Shown: in pieces, positions 1-6,627 of the stretch
Numbering within the stretch: the first letter of the stretch is position 1
Layout of the letters: each line of letters opens with the position of its first letter
Assembly: GCA_910588875.1 (NCBI GenBank)
Contig: CAJURT010000065.1
Location: forward strand, 1 to 13,737
DNA length: 13,737 nt
Direction: 5' to 3'
DNA from: an uncultured Lachnospiraceae bacterium
GTDB taxonomy: Bacteria; Bacillota; Clostridia; Lachnospirales; Lachnospiraceae
Program-made: the position numbers and the translations under genes
Notes under the pieces: generated by a model
The model's database searches: none
What the model saw: only the letters and a program-made list of their open reading frames with translations
What the model was told of the DNA's origin: nothing

Positions 1-4
1 AAAA

Positions 5-44
5 GGAATCCCAAAAGCCGCATAAAATAAGGCTTAGAGATTCC
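5..44. repeat. Nested inverted repeat upstream of first operon
   Basis: Two nested inverted repeats can be drawn: GGAATC (5-10) with GATTCC (39-44), and inside it AAGCC (15-19) with GGCTT (31-35) around an AT-rich loop. There is no U-tract after it, so it is not a good intrinsic terminator; a TATAAC (52-57) that could be a -10 box follows but has no recognisable -35 partner. It could be the end of an upstream transcript outside the window or a small 5' leader structure. Low certainty. Confidence 0.25.
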
Positions 45-78
45 GAGAGTCTATAACAAAAGAAAGGAGGAATTTCCC

Positions 79-426
79 ATGCCGTTTAGTGAGGTATGCA
101 TTTATCAGGTCAAACCCCAGAAGGCAGAGGAGTTTGAGGCTCTGATGCTGGAAGCGAAGGGCTTTTTGGAAAGGCAGGAGGGCTTGCTTTTGCTCCGGTT
201 TATGAAGAGGGGGTATCATGTGGATATGGAGCAGATTCGGGAAGGGCTTCCCCCCCTTAAGCTGACCCGGGTGGTCAAAAGCGTGAAGTATGTGCTCTAC
301 TGGGAATTTGATACAAAGGAGAGTTATGGGACAGCGCAAAAGAACCTTTACGGCAGCTACTGGAAGGCCATGGAAAAGTGTCTGATTGTTCCCCATGACA
401 AATATTTAGGGGAGGAACTGTTTTGA
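79..426 (+). CDS. Small ABM-like (dimeric alpha/beta barrel) protein
   Basis: A 115-residue soluble protein with no signal peptide or membrane segment. The ATG at 79 follows a strong ribosome site, AAAGGAGGA, about 8 bases upstream. The N-terminal pattern (a short strand, a VKPQKAEEFEALMLEA helix, then a hydrophobic strand LLLLRFMKR) and the later YWEFDTKESYGTAQ segment resemble small dimeric alpha/beta-barrel proteins of the antibiotic-biosynthesis monooxygenase (ABM) type. That assignment rests on general fold pattern only; no catalytic residues can be named and the substrate is unknown. Its TGA overlaps the ATG of the next gene (TGATG), so the two are almost certainly translationally coupled. 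It is the first gene of an operon ending with a WYL regulator, which suggests it belongs to the function that regulator controls. CDS call is sure, function is weak. Confidence 0.85.
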   Translation: MPFSEVCIYQVKPQKAEEFEALMLEAKGFLERQEGLLLLRFMKRGYHVDMEQIREGLPPLKLTRVVKSVKYVLYWEFDTKESYGTAQKNLYGSYWKAMEKCLIVPHDKYLGEELF

Positions 427-770
427 TGGAGATTGCCTGTTGCGGACTGGATTGCCGGGAATGTGCCGTTTATCTCGCCTCTGTAAACGGGGATACAAAA
501 AGGCAGGAGGAACTGGCAAAGGAGTATTCCACAGAATCCCACAGATTTTCTAAAGAGGATATGTTTTGTCAGGGGTGCCATTCGGATACTGTTTCAGAAA
601 AAATGTGCGGGGATTGTGAAATAAGAAAATGCAGCAGGGAGAAATCCTGGAGAAACTGCGGTGAGTGCGACAGCTTTCCCTGCTCTGTGCTGGTACAATA
701 TTCCGGCGATGATTCGGATAACCTAAAAAACTTAAGGCGGATTGCCGCTGGACACAGGAAAGAAGAGTGA
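426..770 (+). CDS. Cysteine-rich DUF3795-type protein
   Basis: A 114-residue protein with 12 cysteines. Cys5, Cys6, Cys10 and Cys13 form an N-terminal cluster in the segment ACCGLDCREC. Cys48/51, 61/64, 69, 78/81 and 86 form later CxxC-like pairs. This arrangement, starting with a (C)CGLDCxxC motif, is typical of the DUF3795 family, small proteins presumed to bind metal (zinc or an Fe-S cluster); the role is unknown. An in-frame TTG at 423 precedes the ATG, but the ATG at 426 overlaps the upstream TGA (TGATG) and has GGGGAGGAACTG just before it, so 426 is the better start. The WYL gene begins 4 bases after its stop, consistent with one mRNA. Family assignment fairly sure; biochemical role not known. 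Confidence 0.85.
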   Translation: MEIACCGLDCRECAVYLASVNGDTKRQEELAKEYSTESHRFSKEDMFCQGCHSDTVSEKMCGDCEIRKCSREKSWRNCGECDSFPCSVLVQYSGDDSDNLKNLRRIAAGHRKEE

Positions 771-774
771 ACCT

Positions 775-1683
775 ATGCAGATCGACCGGTTGATTCAAAT
801 CATTTTTCTTCTGCTGAGCCACGAGAACAGGACGGCAAAGCAGCTGGCAGAGGAACTGGGGGTTTCTGCCCGTACCATTTACAGGGATATCAATATCCTT
901 TCTGTTGCCGGCATTCCCATTACCTCTCAGAAGGGATACGGGGGCGGTTTGTCCTTATTGGAGGGATTTTCCCTGGACAAGTCTTATTTTACAAAGGAGG
1001 AGCAGAGCAATATAGTACAGGCCCTGCAAATCTTAAAGTCCTCCCATTATCCTGAGGCGGATAAGACCCTCCATAAGGTGGCAGGCCTGTTCAGCCACAA
1101 GCTGCAATCGGAATGGCTGGAGATTGACCTTTCTTACTGGGGCAGCCCGGAGAAGGAGAAAAATCATATTACGGCTTTGGAACGTGCAATCATCAATAAA
1201 TATGTGATTACATTTACCTACCTTAATTCGGAACTGGAGGTGACAGATCAGACGGCGGAGCCCCTGAAACTGGTTTTCAAATCCCATGCCTGGTATCTTG
1301 TGGCCTACTCTCAGCGTAAGGGAGAGATCCGCACCTACAGGTTGTCCCGCATGAGAAAGCTTCAGATAACAGAGGAACTGTTTGACCGGGAACTGCCGGG
1401 GGATTTCTCCCTCACCCCTGCCTATAAGGAGGAGTATCAGATTCCTCTGTTTGTCCTGCATTTTTCAGAGAAGATCGGGTATAAGGTGTATGATGAATTC
1501 CCGGAAAAGGACATTAAGAGGCTGGAGGACGGCACCCTGGAGGTAAGGTTCCGGTACCAGCTAAGTGAATGGACCTTCCTCTATCTGCTGTCTTTTGGGG
1601 AACATTTGGAGATCAGGGAACCTGTGGAGGCAAGGAATCTGTTAAAGGAAAAGGCGCAGAGGATCCTTGCTTTGTATGGATAA
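775..1683 (+). CDS. HTH/WYL-domain transcriptional regulator (YafY-like)
   Basis: A 302-residue regulator. Residues 1-60 form a DeoR/HTH_11-type winged helix-turn-helix (RTAKQLAEELGVSARTIYRD, recognition helix about 31-42, followed by a GGGLS wing). Residues ~135-215 are a WYL domain with the signature W173-Y174-L175 in HAWYLVAYS and the downstream R-TYRLSRM segment; the rest (~225-302) fits a WCX extension. WYL regulators of this layout bind DNA through the N-terminal domain and respond to an unidentified ligand, in some families a nucleotide or nucleic acid. A longer in-frame TTG start at 742 lies inside the previous gene; the ATG at 775 was chosen because all HTH homology starts there and it is 4 bases after the upstream stop. 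It may regulate its own operon and possibly the convergent MFS gene; neither is shown by the sequence. Confidence 0.93.
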   Translation: MQIDRLIQIIFLLLSHENRTAKQLAEELGVSARTIYRDINILSVAGIPITSQKGYGGGLSLLEGFSLDKSYFTKEEQSNIVQALQILKSSHYPEADKTLHKVAGLFSHKLQSEWLEIDLSYWGSPEKEKNHITALERAIINKYVITFTYLNSELEVTDQTAEPLKLVFKSHAWYLVAYSQRKGEIRTYRLSRMRKLQITEELFDRELPGDFSLTPAYKEEYQIPLFVLHFSEKIGYKVYDEFPEKDIKRLEDGTLEVRFRYQLSEWTFLYLLSFGEHLEIREPVEARNLLKEKAQRILALYG

Positions 1684-1694
1684 TCTTTTTCCCC

Positions 1695-2867
1695 TTATTT
1701 ACCAGATAGCTTCGACAGCATTTTCTCATGCATGGCAACCATAAGCCCCAGGATTGCCAGCAAATAAACCGGGAACAGGGAAACACTGATATGGTTTGCA
1801 AGAAATCCGAAGATCGGCGGCATGACACAAGTTCCCACATAGGCAGATGCCATTTGTACGCCGATCATAGCCTGGGACTTGTCTGGTCCAAAATGTTCCG
1901 GCGTGGAATGGATGATGGAGGGGTAAACCGGGGCGCAGCCCAACCCCACAAAGATCAAACCAGGCAATGCGGTTATGCTGCCAGAAGGCAAAAGCAAAAG
2001 TACAATGCCGAATAACAGAAACCCCTGCCCAAGCCGTATCATCTGCGTATCATTCAGCTTCATGGTCAAAAATCCGCTAAGGACCCTTCCGACCGTAATC
2101 CCGATAAAAAACAGGCTTGCAAATCCGGCAGCGGTTTCTGCCGGCAATCCACGGCGCAGCACCAGATAACTGCTTGCCCATAAGCCGGCGGTCTGCTCAA
2201 GGGCGCAATAGCAGAAAAAGGTAATCATAACCTCTTTCGCCCCCGGGATGTTCAGAATCTGGCGCAAAGAAAGGGGCGTGATGTTCCCCGATTCCTCCGT
2301 CTGCCCCGTATCACCTCCGTCCTGTTTTTTCCATAATGGCAGGCTGAAGATCAGGACAGCGGTCAGGACAATCTGAAGAATGGCAATATAGCGATACCCC
2401 CTGTTCCAGCCCAGGCCGGCAGAGAGGGCATACCCCATGAGATAGGGGCCGAGGGAAGCGCCGACGCCCCACATACAGTGCAGCCAACTCATATGTCTGC
2501 TGGCATAGTGGAGGGCGACATAATTGTTCAGGGAAGCGTCCACGCTTCCTGCGCCAAGCCCGTAAGGGACGGCCCACAAGCACAGGGAAGCATAGGAATG
2601 GCTGACGGAAAATCCAAACAGCGCCGTCGCAGTCATGAACACACTGGCAGCCGTAACCTTCCCGGTTCCGAAGCTTTTTGTCAGTCTGTCGCTTTGCAGG
2701 CTGGAAACAATGGTTCCCACAGCGATAATCATGGAAATCCCTCCCGCATAGGAAACAGGGACGGAAAATTCCTGATACATGGCAGGCCACGCGGAACCCA
2801 ATAAAGAATCCGGAAGTCCCAGACTGATAAACGCAAGATAGATCATAACCAATAATAACTGAAACAT
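1695..2867 (-). CDS. MFS transporter, 12-TM
   Basis: A 390-residue hydrophobic protein with twelve predictable membrane helices and a charged loop (about residues 185-200, KKQDGGDTGQTEESG) after the sixth helix, as in the Major Facilitator Superfamily. A motif-A-like loop between helices 2 and 3 contains SDRLTKSFGTGK, and the LHCMWGVGASLGP segment resembles the helix 4-5 region of the FucP/FHS-like sugar-permease branch. That sub-family placement is tentative and the substrate cannot be read. The start ATG (complement of 2865-2867) follows AGGGGAG on the minus strand. Its stop is 12 bases from the end of the convergent WYL gene with no terminator hairpin between them. Its upstream region runs straight into the MITE-like element at 2913, so its promoter may lie inside or have been changed by that insertion. 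Confidence 0.92.
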   Translation of the reverse strand: MFQLLLVMIYLAFISLGLPDSLLGSAWPAMYQEFSVPVSYAGGISMIIAVGTIVSSLQSDRLTKSFGTGKVTAASVFMTATALFGFSVSHSYASLCLWAVPYGLGAGSVDASLNNYVALHYASRHMSWLHCMWGVGASLGPYLMGYALSAGLGWNRGYRYIAILQIVLTAVLIFSLPLWKKQDGGDTGQTEESGNITPLSLRQILNIPGAKEVMITFFCYCALEQTAGLWASSYLVLRRGLPAETAAGFASLFFIGITVGRVLSGFLTMKLNDTQMIRLGQGFLLFGIVLLLLPSGSITALPGLIFVGLGCAPVYPSIIHSTPEHFGPDKSQAMIGVQMASAYVGTCVMPPIFGFLANHISVSLFPVYLLAILGLMVAMHEKMLSKLSGK

Positions 2868-2912
2868 CTTATTCTCCCCTCTTTTTCCAAGACGTGCTTT
2901 TCGGTGAAACTA

Positions 2913-3155
2913 GTGCCCTGTAAAGTCTAAAACTGTACCAAAATAATCTTTGGAATACTTAATTCTCATAAATGTAGACAAGAATAGACCTTTTTATATA
3001 TGAAAAACAATATGTTAAACCACTATTTTGGTACACTTATATAAATCAAATATAGAGGCTAAACAGAATACACTATATATAGTATCAAAGAGAAATACTA
3101 TGCTATATATTGATTTTAACTTAGTTTTGGTACAGTTTTAGACTTTACAAGGCAC
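2913..3155. mobile_element. MITE-like element with 31-bp terminal inverted repeats
   Basis: The left end (2913-2943, beginning GTGCCCTGTAAAGTC) and right end (3125-3155, ending GACTTTACAAGGCAC) are inverted copies matching at 30 of 31 positions. A third copy of the inner part (12 bp, TATTTTGGTACA at 3024-3035) lies inside, in the same orientation as the right end. The interior is strongly AT-rich, unlike the flanking genes, and has no plausible coding sequence; it includes a small hairpin, ATAGTAT/ATACTAT, near 3076-3100. Size, inverted ends and lack of a gene fit a non-autonomous miniature transposable element mobilised by a transposase elsewhere. Repeated end-boxes are reminiscent of IS21-type ends, but the family cannot be assigned here. 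No clean target-site duplication could be recognised. Confidence 0.75.
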
Positions 3156-3160
3156 CAGAA

Positions 3161-3510
3161 GTTTTCGTTACTGTTCACTTCCAATGTCAGTAAGTTAAGG
3201 GTTCGCGAAACACAGCCAGGGAAACGGGGAGAGCAGCCATCGGAAAGGGTCTGCGGATTTTGACTTTGCAGAGATTTAGAAGTCCTTGAATTTCTGAGTT
3301 TTGCGTTGAAACGAAAATTCACACTGTCTGAGCGGAGCGAGTTTGTGAATTTTCGTTTCGTTCTTAGCAAAAATCGGAAATTTTAGGAATTCTTGATCTC
3401 GAAACCGGAAAAAGCAGCAGACCCTTTCCGATGGCTGCTCTCCCCGTTTTCTTGGCGTACCTTTTGGAACGGCTTAGCTGACTGACGTTGCCTGTGAACG
3501 TAACAAGTTT
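3161..3510. repeat. ~350-bp long imperfect palindrome (giant hairpin)
   Basis: The whole stretch folds back on itself around a centre near 3335. A perfect 33-bp inverted repeat pairs 3222-3254 with 3417-3449 (contains GAGCAGCCATCGGAAAGGG and its complement). A perfect 16-bp inner stem pairs 3308-3323 with 3344-3359 and encloses a 20-base loop (3324-3343) containing GAGCGGAGCGAG, a short tandem. Weaker pairing continues between (3255-3307 with 3360-3416) and outside, for example GTCAGTAAGTTAAG at 3186-3199 with CTTAGCTGACTGAC at 3473-3486, and GTTAC 3167-3171 with GTAAC 3500-3504. No protein is convincingly encoded. It starts only a few bases after the MITE-like element and ends ~30 bases before the AraC promoter. 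It could be a second miniature element, a structured RNA, or a conserved intergenic repeat; the sequence alone does not decide. Confidence 0.85.
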
Positions 3511-3542
3511 TCCTTTCTCAAAAGAATACCGTCAAATGGCTC

Positions 3543-3571
3543 TTGATACAATACATTTTCCGACGTATAAT
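3543..3571 (+). promoter_or_regulatory. Sigma-A promoter of the AraC gene
   Basis: TTGATA (3543-3548), a 17-bp spacer and TATAAT (3566-3571) form a near-consensus housekeeping promoter 36 bases upstream of the AraC-type start at 3608. It lies just outside the right arm of the long hairpin. Its quality shows that the downstream, nonsense-interrupted gene is still likely transcribed. Confidence 0.8.
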
Positions 3572-3607
3572 AGAAAAAAACCGCCAAACAGACGGAAAGG
3601 AAAAACT

Positions 3608-4513
3608 ATGGCATTACAAAAATGCGGATTGAACCTAAACCGGGAATTCAAAGAACTTAAGCCCCATGGGAGCCCCCGGTTTCCCTGTGCCGGGTATTCC
3701 TCCTGCTACCGGGAGAGGCAGGAAGATATGATTCCGTGGCATTGGCATGAGGAAATGGAAATGGTGTACCTGGAGAAGGGGCAGATGGAGATAAAAATAC
3801 CGTCAGAATCCTTTCTCCTGCAAAAAGGGGACTGTGTAATGATCAACTCCAATGTGCTTCATTACGGTGCCGCCGTCGGGTAATGTGAACTGCATTCCCT
3901 GGTTTTCAGCCCGGCGCTTATTACAGGAAATGAGGATTTTGTATTTGCCCAAAAATATATGCGGCCGCTGCTGGCCTGCCATAGCTTTTGCGGATATTGG
4001 ATTAAGGCGGGGAACCATGAGGATGTGGCTCGCTGGTTTTGCTGTGCCTTTGAAGCCCTGGAAAAGGAGTGCTTCGGGTACGAATTTATTGTGCGGGAAA
4101 AGCTGTCGCTTATCTGTCTTTTTCTATATGGAGAGTTGAAACTCCAGGAAGATGCGGGGGATGGGCCCCTGAACCAGGACAATCTCCGTATCCGGAAAAT
4201 GCTCGCATGGATTCACAAAAATTTTGCGGATGATCTGACGGTGTCGGAGATTGCCGGCGCGGCGGATATCAGCGAAAGGGAATGCCTTCGCTGCTTTCAG
4301 AAAACCATCCAGCTTTCCCCTATCCAATATTTGTTGAAATACAGGGTCATGCAGGGGGCGGAGATGCTGTCAGGGAATCCGGCGGGAAGCATTTCTGAGA
4401 TAGCAACCTTATGCGGTTTTGACAGCCCAAGCAACTTTTCTAAAATTTTCAAGCGTTTTTATAAGTGTACGCCCCGGGAATACAGAAATCGGAATATAAA
4501 TGGTAAGGGATGA
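3608..4513 (+). pseudogene. AraC-family regulator interrupted by in-frame TAA
   Basis: Read through, this is a 301-codon AraC/XylS-type regulator. It has an N-terminal cupin sensor (H45-W-H47 in IPWHWHEEMEMVYLEKG, then LQKGDCVMINSNVLHYG) and a C-terminal pair of helix-turn-helix motifs from about residue 195, with the signature SEIATLCGFDSPSNFSKIFK and the PREYR end. Codon 92 (3881-3883) is TAA. Both halves are in the same frame and the residues after the stop (CELHSLVFSPALITGNEDF) continue the family pattern, so this is a nonsense change and not a frameshift. The start ATG 3608 has GGAAAGG upstream. The first part would make a 91-residue sensor fragment. The DNA-binding half could only be made by readthrough or from an internal ATG (3959) that lacks a ribosome site. 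Promoter and the rest of the frame are intact, so the lesion looks recent, or is a sequencing error or recoding. Confidence 0.85.
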
Positions 4514-4540
4514 GCGGGCGGAAGCAATGGCTGTAAACAA

Positions 4541-4596
4541 TTCGTAAGAAATATTTTCCATAAATTCCATTCCGCCATCCGTATGGTAGGTATCAT
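4541..4596 (+). promoter_or_regulatory. Possible activator-dependent promoter before the serpin
   Basis: The gap 4514-4710 has no gene. TTCGTAA (4541-4547) and TTCCATAA (4556-4563) form an imperfect direct repeat about 15 bp apart. TATCAT (4591-4596) matches the -10 consensus at 5 of 6 bases, but the corresponding -35 position (CATTCC) is poor. A weak core promoter with upstream repeats suggests an activator-driven promoter, possibly bound by the adjacent AraC protein or an OmpR-type regulator. This is a guess from layout only. Confidence 0.25.
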
Positions 4597-4710
4597 GAAG
4601 AAACAAGACAAGACACTGGTGTACTGACCAGCACACCGGAAGCCAGGCCCCGGTAAACAAAGGGGGGGATTTCAGCTTGCAGAAAAAAGATGGCGAGGGA
4701 GGAGAAAACC

Positions 4711-6618
4711 ATGAGGAATCACAGAAAACAGCGGATAGCCTGCCTGATGGCAGCGGCAATGGCAGTATCGGCAGTAACCGGATGCCAGAAGACGGGGGCA
4801 TCCCCGGGGCAGAGCCAGGTGGCCGGGGAAAGTTCCGGACCAGAGGCCGATATGACGGGAAAGGAAGAAAAGAAAGTTATGGAGAAGCAGAAGTACAGCA
4901 AGGGGGAAACCTGTAAAGCCCGGGAGCCGGAGAAGGCAGAACTCTCCCCGGAGGATTATGAGGGCTGGAATCAGCTTCTGGCTGAGAATCAGATTTCGGA
5001 GGCCTTTGCCAGGGGGCTGGATGCTTTTGCCTATGAGAGCGGGAGCGCGGTCCTGAAAGGTACCGAAGGGAACGGGAATTACAGTCCTTTAAGCCTCTAC
5101 TATACCCTGGCGCTGGCAGGCTGCGGCGCCGAGGGGGAGACGGAGGAACAGATTTTGGAAAAGCTGGGGGTAACCGACCAAAAGGAACTGGCGGACCAGT
5201 GCCGCAGGCTTTATCAGTCCTATGCCTACCACAGTCAGAGGGAACAGGAAAGGATGGAGTATTACGGCATGGAGGATTACCGGAGTGCCATCCAGTTGGG
5301 CAATTCCCTGTGGATCTCTGATCAGCTGAATATTTTTCAGGAATACCAGAAGCTGGCGGGGGAGAATTTTTTTGCCTCCTCCTATGGGGTGGATTTCGGG
5401 AGCCCGGATACCGGCAAGAAGATGGGAGAGTGGATTTCCCAAAAGACCAGAGGGGTGCTTGCCCCCCGGCTTGAGCCAGATCCGGCAACCCTTCTGGCGA
5501 TTCTCAATACCCTGTATTTTTACGGAGGATGGGCAGAGCCGTTTTCCGGGGAAATGACACAGGAAGATGTGTTTTACTTAGAGGGGGGAGGCCAGGCTGT
5601 GGTTCCTTATCTGAACCGGACGCAGATGGAGGGAGCCTTTCAAAGGGGAGAGGGATATACCTTGTCTTATCTGGGAACCAACAATAACTGCCGGATGATG
5701 TTTCTTTTGCCGGATGAGGACAGAACCGTGGGGGAATTTCTGGAAAGCCAGGAGAGGCTGAGGGAGGCCTTGGAGGTGAAGGAGGAGGACTGGGTCAGCG
5801 GAAAGGTGGTCTGGAAAGTGCCGAAGTTCGACTTTGGCAGCAGCTACCAGCTTAAGGATACCTTAAAGGCCATGGGAATGGAGAGGATGTTCGGGGAACA
5901 GGCAGAGTTCGGAGGCATTTCCCCGGATCCGCTGATGGTGTCGGATGTGATTCAGGAGACCCACATCGGTGTGGATGAGAATGGAGTGGAGGGGGCTGCC
6001 TACACCATGATGACCCTGGCCAGGGGAGCCATGATTCAGAATGAGGAGATGGCGGAGATGATTCTTGACCGACCCTTTTTGTTCGGGATCCGGGATGATA
6101 CCCACGGTACCTGGCTGTTTCTGGGAGTGTGCAGGAATCCCGAGGGGGAAGCCGAAAAGGCGGAGAATGACCTGCTTCTGACCTCGGCCCCGGAAATCGG
6201 GCTGGTGGATGTATTGTCCGGCAACTGGCAGCCGTTTACGGTGCAGCCGGGCAATTGTTCCTGGAATTGGAGGGAGAACGGGGAGATGGTGGGCCAGGTG
6301 GCCTGCGGGAGCCATCCCCTGGATGTGGATCCGGAAAAAACAAAAAGGTTGAAGATTCCGCACTATAAGGGACAGGAAGAGGTGAATTATAGGTTAAGCT
6401 GCGCAAGGATGCCGGGGAGGGTGACTCTCCATGAGTGGGACATCTCCCAGTTGGGGAAGGCAGAGACAGCAGAGCCTGCGGTGAAGGTGTATACAGGACA
6501 AGTGATGCTGCCTCTTAAGCCGGACAAGGTCTACGAACTGGTGGCAGAGTGGCCAGAGGAAGATCTGGAGGAACAGGGATTCTTCGGGGAGGCCAGGTAT
6601 GTGGTGGTGACGGACTGA
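4711..6618 (+). CDS. Serpin lipoprotein with extra C-terminal domain
   Basis: A 635-residue exported protein. Residues 1-25 are a lipoprotein signal (basic start, hydrophobic MAAAMAVSAVTGC, lipidated Cys25), followed by a polar linker to ~90. Residues ~95-476 are a serpin: NYSPLSLYYTLALAGCGAEG, the ILNTLYFYGGWAEPF strand, FLLPDE, the VPKFDF strand, and the C-terminal LDRPFLFGIRDD and WLFLGVCRNP. The reactive-loop hinge E423-N-G-V-E-G-A-A-Y-T432 is close to the inhibitory pattern (Glu, Gly, then small residues), though Tyr at about P9 is bulky. The loop to DRPF is about five residues longer than in alpha-1-antitrypsin, so P1 cannot be fixed; Arg438-Gly-Ala-Met is in the right zone. Residues ~480-635 form a separate domain (NCSWNWRENGEMVGQVACG, SHPLDVDP) that I cannot assign. 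Likely role: surface-anchored inhibitor of host or rival serine or cysteine proteases. ATG 4711 has AGGGAGGAG upstream; an ATG at 4690 precedes that site. Confidence 0.93.
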   Translation: MRNHRKQRIACLMAAAMAVSAVTGCQKTGASPGQSQVAGESSGPEADMTGKEEKKVMEKQKYSKGETCKAREPEKAELSPEDYEGWNQLLAENQISEAFARGLDAFAYESGSAVLKGTEGNGNYSPLSLYYTLALAGCGAEGETEEQILEKLGVTDQKELADQCRRLYQSYAYHSQREQERMEYYGMEDYRSAIQLGNSLWISDQLNIFQEYQKLAGENFFASSYGVDFGSPDTGKKMGEWISQKTRGVLAPRLEPDPATLLAILNTLYFYGGWAEPFSGEMTQEDVFYLEGGGQAVVPYLNRTQMEGAFQRGEGYTLSYLGTNNNCRMMFLLPDEDRTVGEFLESQERLREALEVKEEDWVSGKVVWKVPKFDFGSSYQLKDTLKAMGMERMFGEQAEFGGISPDPLMVSDVIQETHIGVDENGVEGAAYTMMTLARGAMIQNEEMAEMILDRPFLFGIRDDTHGTWLFLGVCRNPEGEAEKAENDLLLTSAPEIGLVDVLSGNWQPFTVQPGNCSWNWRENGEMVGQVACGSHPLDVDPEKTKRLKIPHYKGQEEVNYRLSCARMPGRVTLHEWDISQLGKAETAEPAVKVYTGQVMLPLKPDKVYELVAEWPEEDLEEQGFFGEARYVVVTD

Positions 6619-6627
6619 GCGGATTGG

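Noticed and set aside
3116..3370. Minus-strand 84-codon open frame.
   Set aside because: It lies across the MITE right end and the left arm of the long hairpin; its composition follows the palindrome and it has no ribosome site.
3222..3449. Long hairpin as an intrinsic terminator or a CRISPR-like repeat.
   Set aside because: Arms are much too long, no U-tract follows, and there is only one inverted pair and no regularly spaced direct repeats.
3488..3607. Earlier TTG start for the AraC gene.
   Set aside because: It would place the promoter (3543-3571) inside the coding region; ATG 3608 follows GGAAAGG and begins the family-like sequence.
3959..4513. Independent gene for a short DNA-binding AraC protein.
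   Set aside because: The ATG at 3959 has no ribosome site and sits inside a continuous family alignment with the upstream part; better read as the second half of an interrupted gene.
4595..4627. Ten-residue peptide frame (MKKQDKTLVY) upstream of the serpin.
   Set aside because: It has no good ribosome site, no regulatory codon run, and is as short as expected by chance.
5089..5488. Long minus-strand open frames within the serpin gene.
   Set aside because: They are proline/arginine-rich shadows of a GC-biased coding strand, with no ribosome sites.
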